DNA of 64,000 nt from Sphingopyxis sp. PAMC25046. GTDB taxonomy: Bacteria > Pseudomonadota > Alphaproteobacteria > Sphingomonadales > Sphingomonadaceae. Location of the stretch: contig NZ_CP039250.1 in NCBI RefSeq assembly GCF_004795895.1, positions 2,542,001 to 2,606,000 on the forward strand, given 5' to 3'. The position numbers were made by a program, and so were the translations under genes. The notes under the pieces are model-generated. The model was not told where the DNA came from. It saw only the letters and a list, made by a program, of their open reading frames with translations, and did no database searches. This document shows positions 57,578 to 64,000 of this stretch, in pieces (positions within the stretch are counted from its first letter, which is position 1; each line of letters starts with the position of its first letter).

Positions 57578-58434
57578 TTTCGCTCGACCCCCAGCAACAG
57601 GCCGCGCGCGACTGGTTCGAGTCGCTGCGCGACCGGATCTGCGCCGAATTCGAGGCGATCGAGGCCGAGACGGGAAGCGACGCGCGCTTCGCCTACACCC
57701 CGTGGGACCGCGAGGCCGAGGGGCTGGTCGCGGGCGAAGGCGGCGGCGGGGTGCGCGGGGTGATGACCGGCGCGGTGTTCGAAAAGGTCGGGGTCAATGT
57801 CTCGACCGTCGCGGGCCAGTTCGCGCCCGACTTCGCGCAGTCGATCCACGGCGCGGGCGACGACCCCAGCTTCTTCGCGACCGGCATCAGCCTCGTCGCG
57901 CATATGGCCAACCCGCATGTTCCCGCGGTGCATATGAACACGCGCTTCCTGGTCACCACGCGGCGCTGGTTCGGCGGCGGCGCCGACCTCAACCCTCCGA
58001 TTCCCTATCAGGAGGATACCGACGCCTTTCACGCGCGGCTGCGCGCCGCCTGCGCGCCCTTTGGCCCCGACGTTTACGAACGCTATGCCAAATGGGCCGA
58101 GGATTATTTCTATATCCCGCACCGCGGCGTCCATCGCGGCGTCGGCGGTATCTTTTACGACCATCTCGAATGCGGCGACGATGCCGAATATGACCGCAAT
58201 TTCCAGCTGACGCAGGCGGTCGGCGAGGCCTTTCTCGACGTCTTCCCGCAGATCGTGCGCCACCGCATGAACCTGCCCTTTAACGAGGCCGATCGCGAAG
58301 AACAGCTCATCTGGCGCGGCCGCTATGCCGAATTCAACCTCGTCTACGACCGCGGGACACTGTTCGGGCTCAAGACCGGCGGCAATATCGACGCGATCCT
58401 CATGAGCCTGCCGCCGCTCGCCAAATGGGCCTGA
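57574..58434 (+). CDS. hemF: Aerobic coproporphyrinogen III oxidase
   Basis: This oxygen-dependent enzyme of haem synthesis has 286 residues. Conserved regions are GGGVRGVMTG, HMNTRFLVT with a catalytic-site histidine, RRWFGGGADLNP, and WRGRYAEFNLVYDRGT near the C-terminus. It is translationally coupled to trmL through an ATGA overlap. A hairpin terminator follows the stop. The oxygen-dependent type fits the aerobic respiratory genes in this window. Confidence 0.95.
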   Translation: MISLDPQQQAARDWFESLRDRICAEFEAIEAETGSDARFAYTPWDREAEGLVAGEGGGGVRGVMTGAVFEKVGVNVSTVAGQFAPDFAQSIHGAGDDPSFFATGISLVAHMANPHVPAVHMNTRFLVTTRRWFGGGADLNPPIPYQEDTDAFHARLRAACAPFGPDVYERYAKWAEDYFYIPHRGVHRGVGGIFYDHLECGDDAEYDRNFQLTQAVGEAFLDVFPQIVRHRMNLPFNEADREEQLIWRGRYAEFNLVYDRGTLFGLKTGGNIDAILMSLPPLAKWA

Positions 58435-58438
58435 CGCG

Positions 58439-58469
58439 AAAAGGGCGCCCCGTTGCCGGAGCGCCCTTA
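58439..58469. terminator. Terminator-like hairpin between hemF and the membrane protein gene
   Basis: AAGGGCGC and GCGCCCTT arms with extra inner pairs form a stem shared by two converging genes. T-runs are short (two on the plus side, four on the minus side), so termination is plausible but not certain. Confidence 0.55.
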
Positions 58470-58489
58470 TCTCATGGGTTTATGCCGGA

Positions 58490-59371
58490 TCAGGCGAAGA
58501 CGTCGCCCGACGCGCGCGGTGCGATCGCGCGATAGACGCCGACCGGCATCGAAAAGGAGATCATGATGATCGGCAGATAGACAAGCGCCGCCATCACGAT
58601 CATCGACAGCGCCGCCCCGACAGCCGATCCGCCCGCGATCGCGCCCAATATTCCGCCGACAATCATTCCGGCGACCAGTACAAAGACGAGCAGGCCGATC
58701 GTGAACAGCAGATAGAAGCCGACGATCACCCATTGCGACGGGCCGGTCAGCCGCCACGATTCGCTCAGCCCCGTGACCGGGTTGCGCGTCAGGCGTTCGG
58801 CCATCACCGGTCCGGCGACCATGAAGCGGCCCTGCACCCACAAGAGAAAGACGACCATCGCGATATAGAGGATGATCATGAGGAAGATCGCCCCGCCGCC
58901 GATCGCGCCCACGCCACCCGATTCGAGCGCAGCCGGCGACAATCCTCCCATGCCGCCAAGCGCCGCGCCGAAGATCAGTGTCATGATGAACATAACGATG
59001 AAGATGACGATATAGGCGGCGATCATGACCACGATCATGCCAAAGGCGAGCGCCGGTCCGGCCTGGAAAGCCCAGGCGAAATTGGGCGCTTCGCCGGGGT
59101 GCATGCCGCCACGCCAGATCAGCATCGACACGCCATAGAAAATGACCGCGGCGATCAGCGCGAACAGCCCGATCTTCCCGAAAGCCCCCATGATGAGCGA
59201 CGGGTCGTTGGGCGACATCGCCATCGCCGAAAAGGTTGACCCGAGGAACAAATAACCGAGCAGACCAACGAGGATCAGCGCCCCGCCGACCCACATCAGC
59301 ATCTGCATCCAATTGGCCTTCAGAAACGCGAAGGTTTCGGAAAAGGCCGCCCCGATACTCATTTTCGTCAT
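58490..59371 (-). CDS. Multi-pass membrane protein, YciC/GDPD-membrane-domain-like
   Basis: The 293-residue protein has about six predicted helices and a glycine/isoleucine/methionine-rich composition. The N-terminal cytoplasmic helix resembles that of the next gene (59484-60230), and both end in an SxDVF-type C-terminus, so the two are tandem paralogues. No catalytic residues are visible. The family call is by topology and composition only; function is unknown. Confidence 0.7.
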   Translation of the reverse strand: MTKMSIGAAFSETFAFLKANWMQMLMWVGGALILVGLLGYLFLGSTFSAMAMSPNDPSLIMGAFGKIGLFALIAAVIFYGVSMLIWRGGMHPGEAPNFAWAFQAGPALAFGMIVVMIAAYIVIFIVMFIMTLIFGAALGGMGGLSPAALESGGVGAIGGGAIFLMIILYIAMVVFLLWVQGRFMVAGPVMAERLTRNPVTGLSESWRLTGPSQWVIVGFYLLFTIGLLVFVLVAGMIVGGILGAIAGGSAVGAALSMIVMAALVYLPIIMISFSMPVGVYRAIAPRASGDVFA

Positions 59372-59483
59372 GTCACTTTCCCCTGCTTGTCAAAGCCTGT
59401 TCTTCACTCCGTTCAAGACTGGACGAAAACCGATCGGCTTCGTCCCGATTGCGACACCTTTATCATTATTGCGGGCTCGCCCG

Positions 59484-60230
59484 TCACTGAAACACGTCGG
59501 ACGAGGTCCGGAGCGCGAGCTGGCGATAAGCGGCGGCGGATACCGCGATCGACACAAGGCTGCCGATCGCGCCGAACGCGGCCTCGACGAAGCCCCCTAA
59601 CATGCGGCCGATGCCCGGTTCGCTGCCGAAGATCACCGAAACGATCCCGCCGATGATCAGCGCCGCGATCACGATCACGATGCCGACGAGAAACAGGAAG
59701 AAGAACACGGCCCAGCCGTTGTCGCGCGTGAGTTCCCAGCTCGTCCGGATCGCCTCGAAAGGATTGTAGATCCGGCGATCGGCGATTGCAGGCGTCACAA
59801 GCGTGAGCCGCCCGATCAGGTAGATGCCGGGCACGATCAGCAGGATGAAACCGAAACCGATCGCGATTCCGCACAGGATCTGAACCGCAATCATCGTCGG
59901 GAAGAGCATGAGGCCGAAGGTCAGCGCCTCGCCGACGCTGATCCCCGCCCGCGAGAGCCAGAGCCTCAGGATCGCTGCGGTTCCGATCAGGGTGCAAAGC
60001 GCGATCACCACCTGCCCGGGGATCATCTGGCGGAAGCTTTCGCGGAATGTCGCCATGACCTGATTGAAATCGGCGCCCGCGGGCGGCTCGATCGGAACGG
60101 GTCCGAACCAGGCGAAGGCGAGCGCCGGGAGAAAGAGAAATACGCCCGCGATCGTACCGACGAGCGCCGTATGCGATTTCAAAAGCTGCAACGTGTCATC
60201 CCACGCCGCACCCATGTCGAATTTTACCAT
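59484..60230 (-). CDS. Multi-pass membrane protein, paralogue of the neighbouring gene
   Basis: The 248-residue protein has about six predicted helices. It shares with its neighbour an N-terminal GAAW/GAAF-type helix, a central [20 protein letters not shown] motif and the C-terminal DVF. The SW(E/R)LT...W motif is typical of YciC-like proteins. The start is ATG 60230; the longer frame upstream is not conserved. It is probably co-transcribed with its paralogue 112 bases downstream. Confidence 0.72.
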   Translation of the reverse strand: MVKFDMGAAWDDTLQLLKSHTALVGTIAGVFLFLPALAFAWFGPVPIEPPAGADFNQVMATFRESFRQMIPGQVVIALCTLIGTAAILRLWLSRAGISVGEALTFGLMLFPTMIAVQILCGIAIGFGFILLIVPGIYLIGRLTLVTPAIADRRIYNPFEAIRTSWELTRDNGWAVFFFLFLVGIVIVIAALIIGGIVSVIFGSEPGIGRMLGGFVEAAFGAIGSLVSIAVSAAAYRQLALRTSSDVFQ

Positions 60231-60363
60231 TGATACCCCGTCGTTTTTTTGGTTCCTCGTTGACGCGAAGGTGACGATCTTCGGCGCGTCTGTCCAGCCC
60301 TGTTGGTCATGCGCGCCGGGGGGTCTTGCGCCGGAGCCCGCGGCGGGCCAGATAGCCGGCACA

Positions 60364-61017
60364 ATGACCGCCCTTCCCCCGCCCGAATGGACGATAAGCC
60401 CCGGCCTCACCGACTATGATATGGCGCTCGCCGACATGGAAGCGCGCGCCGCGGCGATCCACGCCGGGAGCGCCGGCGAGCGCATCTGGCTGCTCGAGCA
60501 TCCGCCGCTCTATACTGCGGGGACGAGCGCCGATCCCGCCGAGCTGCTGGACCCGCAATTCCCGGTTTACGATGCCGGGCGCGGTGGACGCTATACCTAT
60601 CACGGGCCCGGCCAGCGCGTCGGCTATATCCAGCTCGACCTGACGCGCCGCGGGCGCGACGTGCGCGCCTATGTTTCGGCGCTCGAGGGCTGGGTGATCG
60701 ACGCGCTCGCGCTGCTCGGCGTCGAAGCCCGGCGCGCCGAGGGACGCATCGGCATCTGGACCGACGATGCGGAGGGCCGCGAGGCGAAGATCGGCGCGAT
60801 CGGCGTGCGCGTGAAGCGCTGGGTGACGATGCACGGCTTTTCGCTCAACGTCGCGCCCGACCTCGCGCATTTCGGCGGGATCGTGCCATGCGGTATCGCC
60901 GAGTTTCCGGTCACCAGCCTCGCCGCGCTCGGCAAGGCCGCGACCTTCGCCGATGTCGATGCGGCGCTGGTGCAGACGCTGCCTGCCTTTCTCGACAAGC
61001 TCGGGCCGACCGACTAG
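60364..61017 (+). CDS. lipB: Lipoyl(octanoyl) transferase
   Basis: LipB moves the octanoyl group from acyl carrier protein to lipoyl domains, including the bkd E2 encoded at 41320. The 217-residue protein has [31 protein letters not shown], the catalytic lysine in [17 protein letters not shown], and the catalytic cysteine in VPCGI. The start is ATG 60364. It is divergent from the membrane protein gene. Confidence 0.94.
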   Translation: MTALPPPEWTISPGLTDYDMALADMEARAAAIHAGSAGERIWLLEHPPLYTAGTSADPAELLDPQFPVYDAGRGGRYTYHGPGQRVGYIQLDLTRRGRDVRAYVSALEGWVIDALALLGVEARRAEGRIGIWTDDAEGREAKIGAIGVRVKRWVTMHGFSLNVAPDLAHFGGIVPCGIAEFPVTSLAALGKAATFADVDAALVQTLPAFLDKLGPTD

Positions 61018-61026
61018 GAAGCCCGC

Positions 61027-61365
61027 ATGACCCGCATATTCCTCGCCTCGCTCCCCCTGCTCGCCCTAGCCGCCTGCGGCGGCGGTGACAGCACGGGCAA
61101 ATCGACGACCAAGCTCGACGCGGTCGAGGTCCAGCCCGGATCGATCAGCGATTCGATGATCGTCCTCGATAATGTGGCGGGCGATGGCACTGCGGTCGAC
61201 AACAGCATTCCCGAGGATGAAACGAAGAAGGACGCGCCCAAGGCCGAAGAAGTTGGCGAGAGCGACGAAGCCGCCAGCGATGCCGACGACAATCCCGAAG
61301 CCGTCGACCTGCCCGCCGCGAAAAAGTCGGTCGCCGCCGACGGCGCCGCCAAGAAGGGCGAATAG
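61027..61365 (+). CDS. Small acidic putative lipoprotein
   Basis: The 112-residue protein has a lipobox LAAC (cysteine about residue 17) followed by glycines and a hydrophilic, acidic, probably disordered region. AGGAAG lies before the ATG and it begins 9 bases after lipB, so they are likely co-transcribed. No domain is recognised. It converges on queE with no room for a terminator. Confidence 0.65.
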   Translation: MTRIFLASLPLLALAACGGGDSTGKSTTKLDAVEVQPGSISDSMIVLDNVAGDGTAVDNSIPEDETKKDAPKAEEVGESDEAASDADDNPEAVDLPAAKKSVAADGAAKKGE

Positions 61366-61366
61366 C

Positions 61367-61999
61367 CTAGCGCAGCCCCAGATGCTTGTGCGTCTGGAGC
61401 GACAGGCGCCAGCGCGGGTCCTCCATCACCAGATCGATGCACGCCTGCACATTGGCTCCCGCGTTCGGGTCGTCGAGCGGCTGGACGAGCAAATGCCCGA
61501 AGTCGAGCGCCGCGAGCCGCGCGACATCGCTGCCCGGCTGCGGCCATACGAGCTTCAGTTCGTCGCCGCTCGTCTGAACCAGCTCGCTCCCCGCTTTCGG
61601 GCTGACGCAGATCCAGTCGATGCTGCGCGGGATTGGCAGCGTGCCGTTGCTTTCGATCGCGATGGTGAAGCCGCGATCGTGCAGCGCGCCGATCAGCGCG
61701 TCGTCGACCTGCAGCATCGGCTCGCCCCCGGTCAGAACGACATAGCGGTCCTCGCTGCCGGCGCCCCAGCTTTCGGCAACAACGTCGGCGAGCGCCGCGG
61801 CCGATTTATACTTGCCGCCGAGCGTGCCGTCGGTGCCGACGAAGTCGGTATCGCAGAATTGGCAGATCGCCTTGGCGCGGTCCCGCTCGCGCCCCGTCCA
61901 CAAATTGCAGCCGGCAAAGCGGCAGAAGACCGCGCGGCGGCCCGCCTGCGCCCCCTCCCCCTGCAGGGTGAGGAAAATTTCTTTGACGGCGTAGGTCAT
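61367..61999 (-). CDS. queE: 7-carboxy-7-deazaguanine synthase
   Basis: This radical SAM enzyme of queuosine synthesis has 210 residues. The cluster-binding cysteines follow the variant C-x14-C-x2-C pattern (CNLW ... CQFC) known for this family. Other motifs are EIFLTLQGEGAQAG at the N-terminus and LTGGEPMLQ. It begins 4 bases after queC, consistent with a queC-queE unit. Confidence 0.94.
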   Translation of the reverse strand: MTYAVKEIFLTLQGEGAQAGRRAVFCRFAGCNLWTGRERDRAKAICQFCDTDFVGTDGTLGGKYKSAAALADVVAESWGAGSEDRYVVLTGGEPMLQVDDALIGALHDRGFTIAIESNGTLPIPRSIDWICVSPKAGSELVQTSGDELKLVWPQPGSDVARLAALDFGHLLVQPLDDPNAGANVQACIDLVMEDPRWRLSLQTHKHLGLR

Positions 62000-62003
62000 G
62001 GCC

Positions 62004-62687
62004 TCAGGCGTAGCGCGTCGGGTCGGCGAGGCCCGCGTCGGCGAAGCCCTTCGACCGCAAGCGGCAGCTGTCGCACGACCCGCAATGCAGCCCCTCGGGC
62101 GTCGGATCGTAGCACGACCAGCTCATCCCGGCGTCCATACCGAGCCGCGCCGCTTCGGCGGCTATATCGGCCTTGGTCATATGCTGGAGCGGCGCGTGGA
62201 TACGGAATTCGACGCCCTGGTCGCCGTCGCGCGTCGCGAGCGCCGCGAGCTTTTCGAAGCCCTGGATGAATTCGGGACGGCAGTCGGGATAGCCCGAATA
62301 GTCGAGCGCGTTGACCCCGATCACGACGTCCTGCGCGGCGCGTGCCTCGGCGAGCCCGAGCGTCAGCGACAGGAAGATGAGGTTGCGCGCGGGAACATAG
62401 GTGATCGGAACATCGTCGCCGACCCCGTCCTTGGGCACGTCGATGTCGGCGGTCAGCGCCGAACCGCCGAAGCGGCGGAGGTCGAGCGGCAGCATGATAT
62501 GTTCGGCGGCGCCGACATGTTCGGCAATGCGCGCGGCGGATTCGAGTTCGACGCGGTGGCGCTGGTTATAATCGATGGTGAGCGCGACGATCCGCGCCCC
62601 CGCCTCGCGCGCGAGGCCCGCGCATACCATCGAGTCGAGCCCGCCCGAAAGGAGGACGATCACGCTTTTTCCGGAAACTTGCTGCAT
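62004..62687 (-). CDS. queC: 7-cyano-7-deazaguanine (preQ0) synthase
   Basis: This ATP-dependent enzyme makes preQ0 for queuosine. The 227-residue protein has the PP-loop LLSGGLDSM and the C-terminal zinc site with CGSCDSC preceded by a cysteine in SWSCYDP. I looked for a preQ1 riboswitch in the 188 bases upstream and saw none. The start is ATG 62687. Confidence 0.95.
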   Translation of the reverse strand: MQQVSGKSVIVLLSGGLDSMVCAGLAREAGARIVALTIDYNQRHRVELESAARIAEHVGAAEHIMLPLDLRRFGGSALTADIDVPKDGVGDDVPITYVPARNLIFLSLTLGLAEARAAQDVVIGVNALDYSGYPDCRPEFIQGFEKLAALATRDGDQGVEFRIHAPLQHMTKADIAAEAARLGMDAGMSWSCYDPTPEGLHCGSCDSCRLRSKGFADAGLADPTRYA

Positions 62688-62875
62688 CGGCGCCAGATAG
62701 GCCTGCGCCGCCGGGGGTGCAAGGGGCCCGCTCCATCAAAGAAACGGGCCGCGAGGCGGTCGCCGCACGGCCCAGTTCGGCATGACAGCCGTTAGGGAGA
62801 AGACATACGAAGAAGCATGTCATCCTTCGATCTAGCACCGGATGGTAAACATCGCGTTAGCGCGGCGCACAAAGA

Positions 62876-63283
62876 TCAGCAGCCGCCCGTACGCCGCGCC
62901 TCGATCGCCTGTGAAAAGGGCCGGCCCTCGGCAATGCCCTGCGTGTCGATCTGGACCAGCCGGTTCGTCTCGCTGCGGATGGTCGTGCGACCGTGGCCGG
63001 CGCCGGGGCAGGTATAGTGAACGGTCACCGAATTCGGCGTATCCTCGATGACATAGCGCGAACAGGTCGCGCCGGGGTGATAGACCTGGATCATCCGCCG
63101 CGCGTCGCCGACGCAGACGGTCTGGACGACCGCGTCCTTGCCGCGTTCGCGCAGCTGCCAGCTGCCCTTTTCGAGCCGGTCGAGCATCGCCAGCGACGGC
63201 GCCTGCGCCGGCACCGCGGTTGCCGCGCCCGCAAGGCCGAGCGCCATCAAACCATATCGCACGAGGGGAGAGAAGATCGCCAT
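62876..63283 (-). CDS. Exported DUF3617-like protein
   Basis: The 135-residue protein has a signal peptide (about residues 1-27, ending PAQA) and a small domain with four cysteines, including VCVGDARRM and a final cysteine. The GSWQLRERG start and CPGAGHG segments fit the DUF3617 group of periplasmic proteins. The start is ATG 63283 with AGGTGA just upstream; a GTG two codons earlier is possible. Function is unknown. Confidence 0.78.
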   Translation of the reverse strand: MAIFSPLVRYGLMALGLAGAATAVPAQAPSLAMLDRLEKGSWQLRERGKDAVVQTVCVGDARRMIQVYHPGATCSRYVIEDTPNSVTVHYTCPGAGHGRTTIRSETNRLVQIDTQGIAEGRPFSQAIEARRTGGC

Positions 63284-63419
63284 TTTCACCTGTCCACTGG
63301 TCGCCCGCGCGGGCTGGATGCGACCCCGTTGCCCGTAGGTAACAACGCGCCCGAGGCTTTTCAACCGCTTGGCGCTGGATTTGCTCGTTTCGTCGCCGGC
63401 TTCGACGAAGCCCGTTCGG

Positions 63420-64000
63420 TTATTCGGTGCGATCGTGGGTCGCGATCTCGTCGAGCGGGATCGGGAAAAAGCGCGAGCAAAAGGCGCAGTCGACGACAAT
63501 TCTGCCGTCGTCGTCGGCCATTTCGGCGCGCTCGACCTCGGGAAATTGCGCGAGCACCCCGGCGAAATAGCCGGTGCTGCACCGGCAGCCGCGCGACACC
63601 GTAACGCCCGGCTCGACGCGCACCTCGTCCTCGTGGAAAAGCCGCCATGCCAGCGTCTCGAGCGAAGTCGCGGGATCGGTGAGTTCCTCGTCCTTGAGCG
63701 TTGCCGCGATCGTCTTGGCATGTTCCCATTCGGGATTGTCGTGACGAACATGAAGCCGGTCGCGGCCGACCTCGCCTTCGGGAAGATGCTGGAGCAGCAA
63801 TCCGCCGGCAAGGCATCCCGCCTCGGGATCGTGGCGCGCGGCGAGCTTGATCAGGCTCGAAATCTGCTCCGACTGTTCGAAATAATGCTCGGCGGCCTCG
63901 CCGATAGACGTGCCTTCGAGCGGGACGATGCCCTGATAGCGTTCGCCGGTGGTCGCCTGATCGAAGGTGATCGCAAGAAAGCCCTCGCCGAACAGCGCGA
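63420..64000 (-). CDS. hslO: Hsp33 family redox-regulated chaperone (5' end outside window)
   Basis: About 190 C-terminal residues are present; the start lies beyond the right edge. The zinc/redox switch cysteines are visible as CRC and, after about 30 residues, CAFC. An upstream segment with QISSLIKL and LLQHLPEG fits Hsp33. The chaperone is activated by oxidation of these cysteines and unfolding of the C-terminal domain. Confidence 0.9.
   Translation of the reverse strand, partial: ALFGEGFLAITFDQATTGERYQGIVPLEGTSIGEAAEHYFEQSEQISSLIKLAARHDPEAGCLAGGLLLQHLPEGEVGRDRLHVRHDNPEWEHAKTIAATLKDEELTDPATSLETLAWRLFHEDEVRVEPGVTVSRGCRCSTGYFAGVLAQFPEVERAEMADDDGRIVVDCAFCSRFFPIPLDEIATHDRTE

Noticed and set aside
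62688..62875. Possible preQ1 riboswitch upstream of queC
   Set aside because: No adenine-rich tail with a pairing loop or other preQ1 aptamer feature is visible.

Overview
This window looks like chromosomal backbone DNA from a high-GC alphaproteobacterium of the order Sphingomonadales; a Sphingopyxis-like member is my best guess. The evidence is the complex I operon running on into birA, coaX and an RNase J gene, a CpdR-type response regulator, a ZapA gene with a small coiled-coil gene before it, DUF1134/EipA, DUF2842 and DUF1467 genes, and two families of paired-arm palindromic repeats. No phage, insertion sequence, CRISPR array or resistance island is visible.

Layout. 0.2-18.4 kb (minus strand): one very compact transcription unit, nuoABCDEFGHIJKLMN-birA-coaX-rnj-DUF1467, in which most junctions are 1-4 base stop/start overlaps. 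Two unlisted micro-genes sit in it: a 33-codon gene between nuoE and nuoF and a 46-codon gene between nuoG and nuoH. 18.6-24.8 kb: YbjN-like protein, inositol monophosphatase, EF-P, OPT transporter, thiE, a small lipoprotein and an O-methyltransferase. 24.8-30 kb (minus): central carbon genes tkt, gap, pgk and a class I aldolase. 30.1-31.8 kb (plus): a ZauP-like small protein, zapA, a 6S RNA with its own promoter, 5-formyl-THF cyclo-ligase and DUF2842. 33.4-41.2 kb (plus): four exported proteins built on DUF11-type repeats, ending in a 1698-residue protein with a predicted beta-barrel half; this is the least understood block. 41.3-45.9 kb (minus): branched-chain 2-oxoacid dehydrogenase E1 alpha, E1 beta and E2, then thyA. 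46-53.6 kb: RadC-like JAB protein, N-formylglutamate amidohydrolase, cpdR, an SDR enzyme, an alpha/beta hydrolase, a TonB-like protein, an EipA-like protein and a diguanylate cyclase, with three tRNA genes among them (a fourth, tRNA-Asp, lies at 31.9 kb). 53.6-57 kb (minus): the cytochrome bc1 operon and apt. 57.1-64 kb: trmL-hemF, two paralogous membrane proteins, lipB, a lipoprotein, queC-queE, a DUF3617-like protein and the 3' part of an Hsp33 gene.

How it fits together. Complex I and the bc1 complex form the aerobic respiratory chain; tkt-gap-pgk-fda serve the pentose phosphate and lower glycolytic routes; bkd feeds acyl-CoA from branched-chain amino acids; lipB supplies the lipoyl group used by the bkd E2. 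The zapA-6S-cyclo-ligase order is a widely conserved synteny block.

Most worth following up: the two micro-ORFs locked into the nuo operon, the lysine/alanine/proline-rich tail of NuoC, the histidine-rich loop of NuoL, the four-gene DUF11 cluster with a CtrA-box-like site upstream and a strong hairpin before its giant last gene, and the mosaic repeat elements with compensated arm changes.
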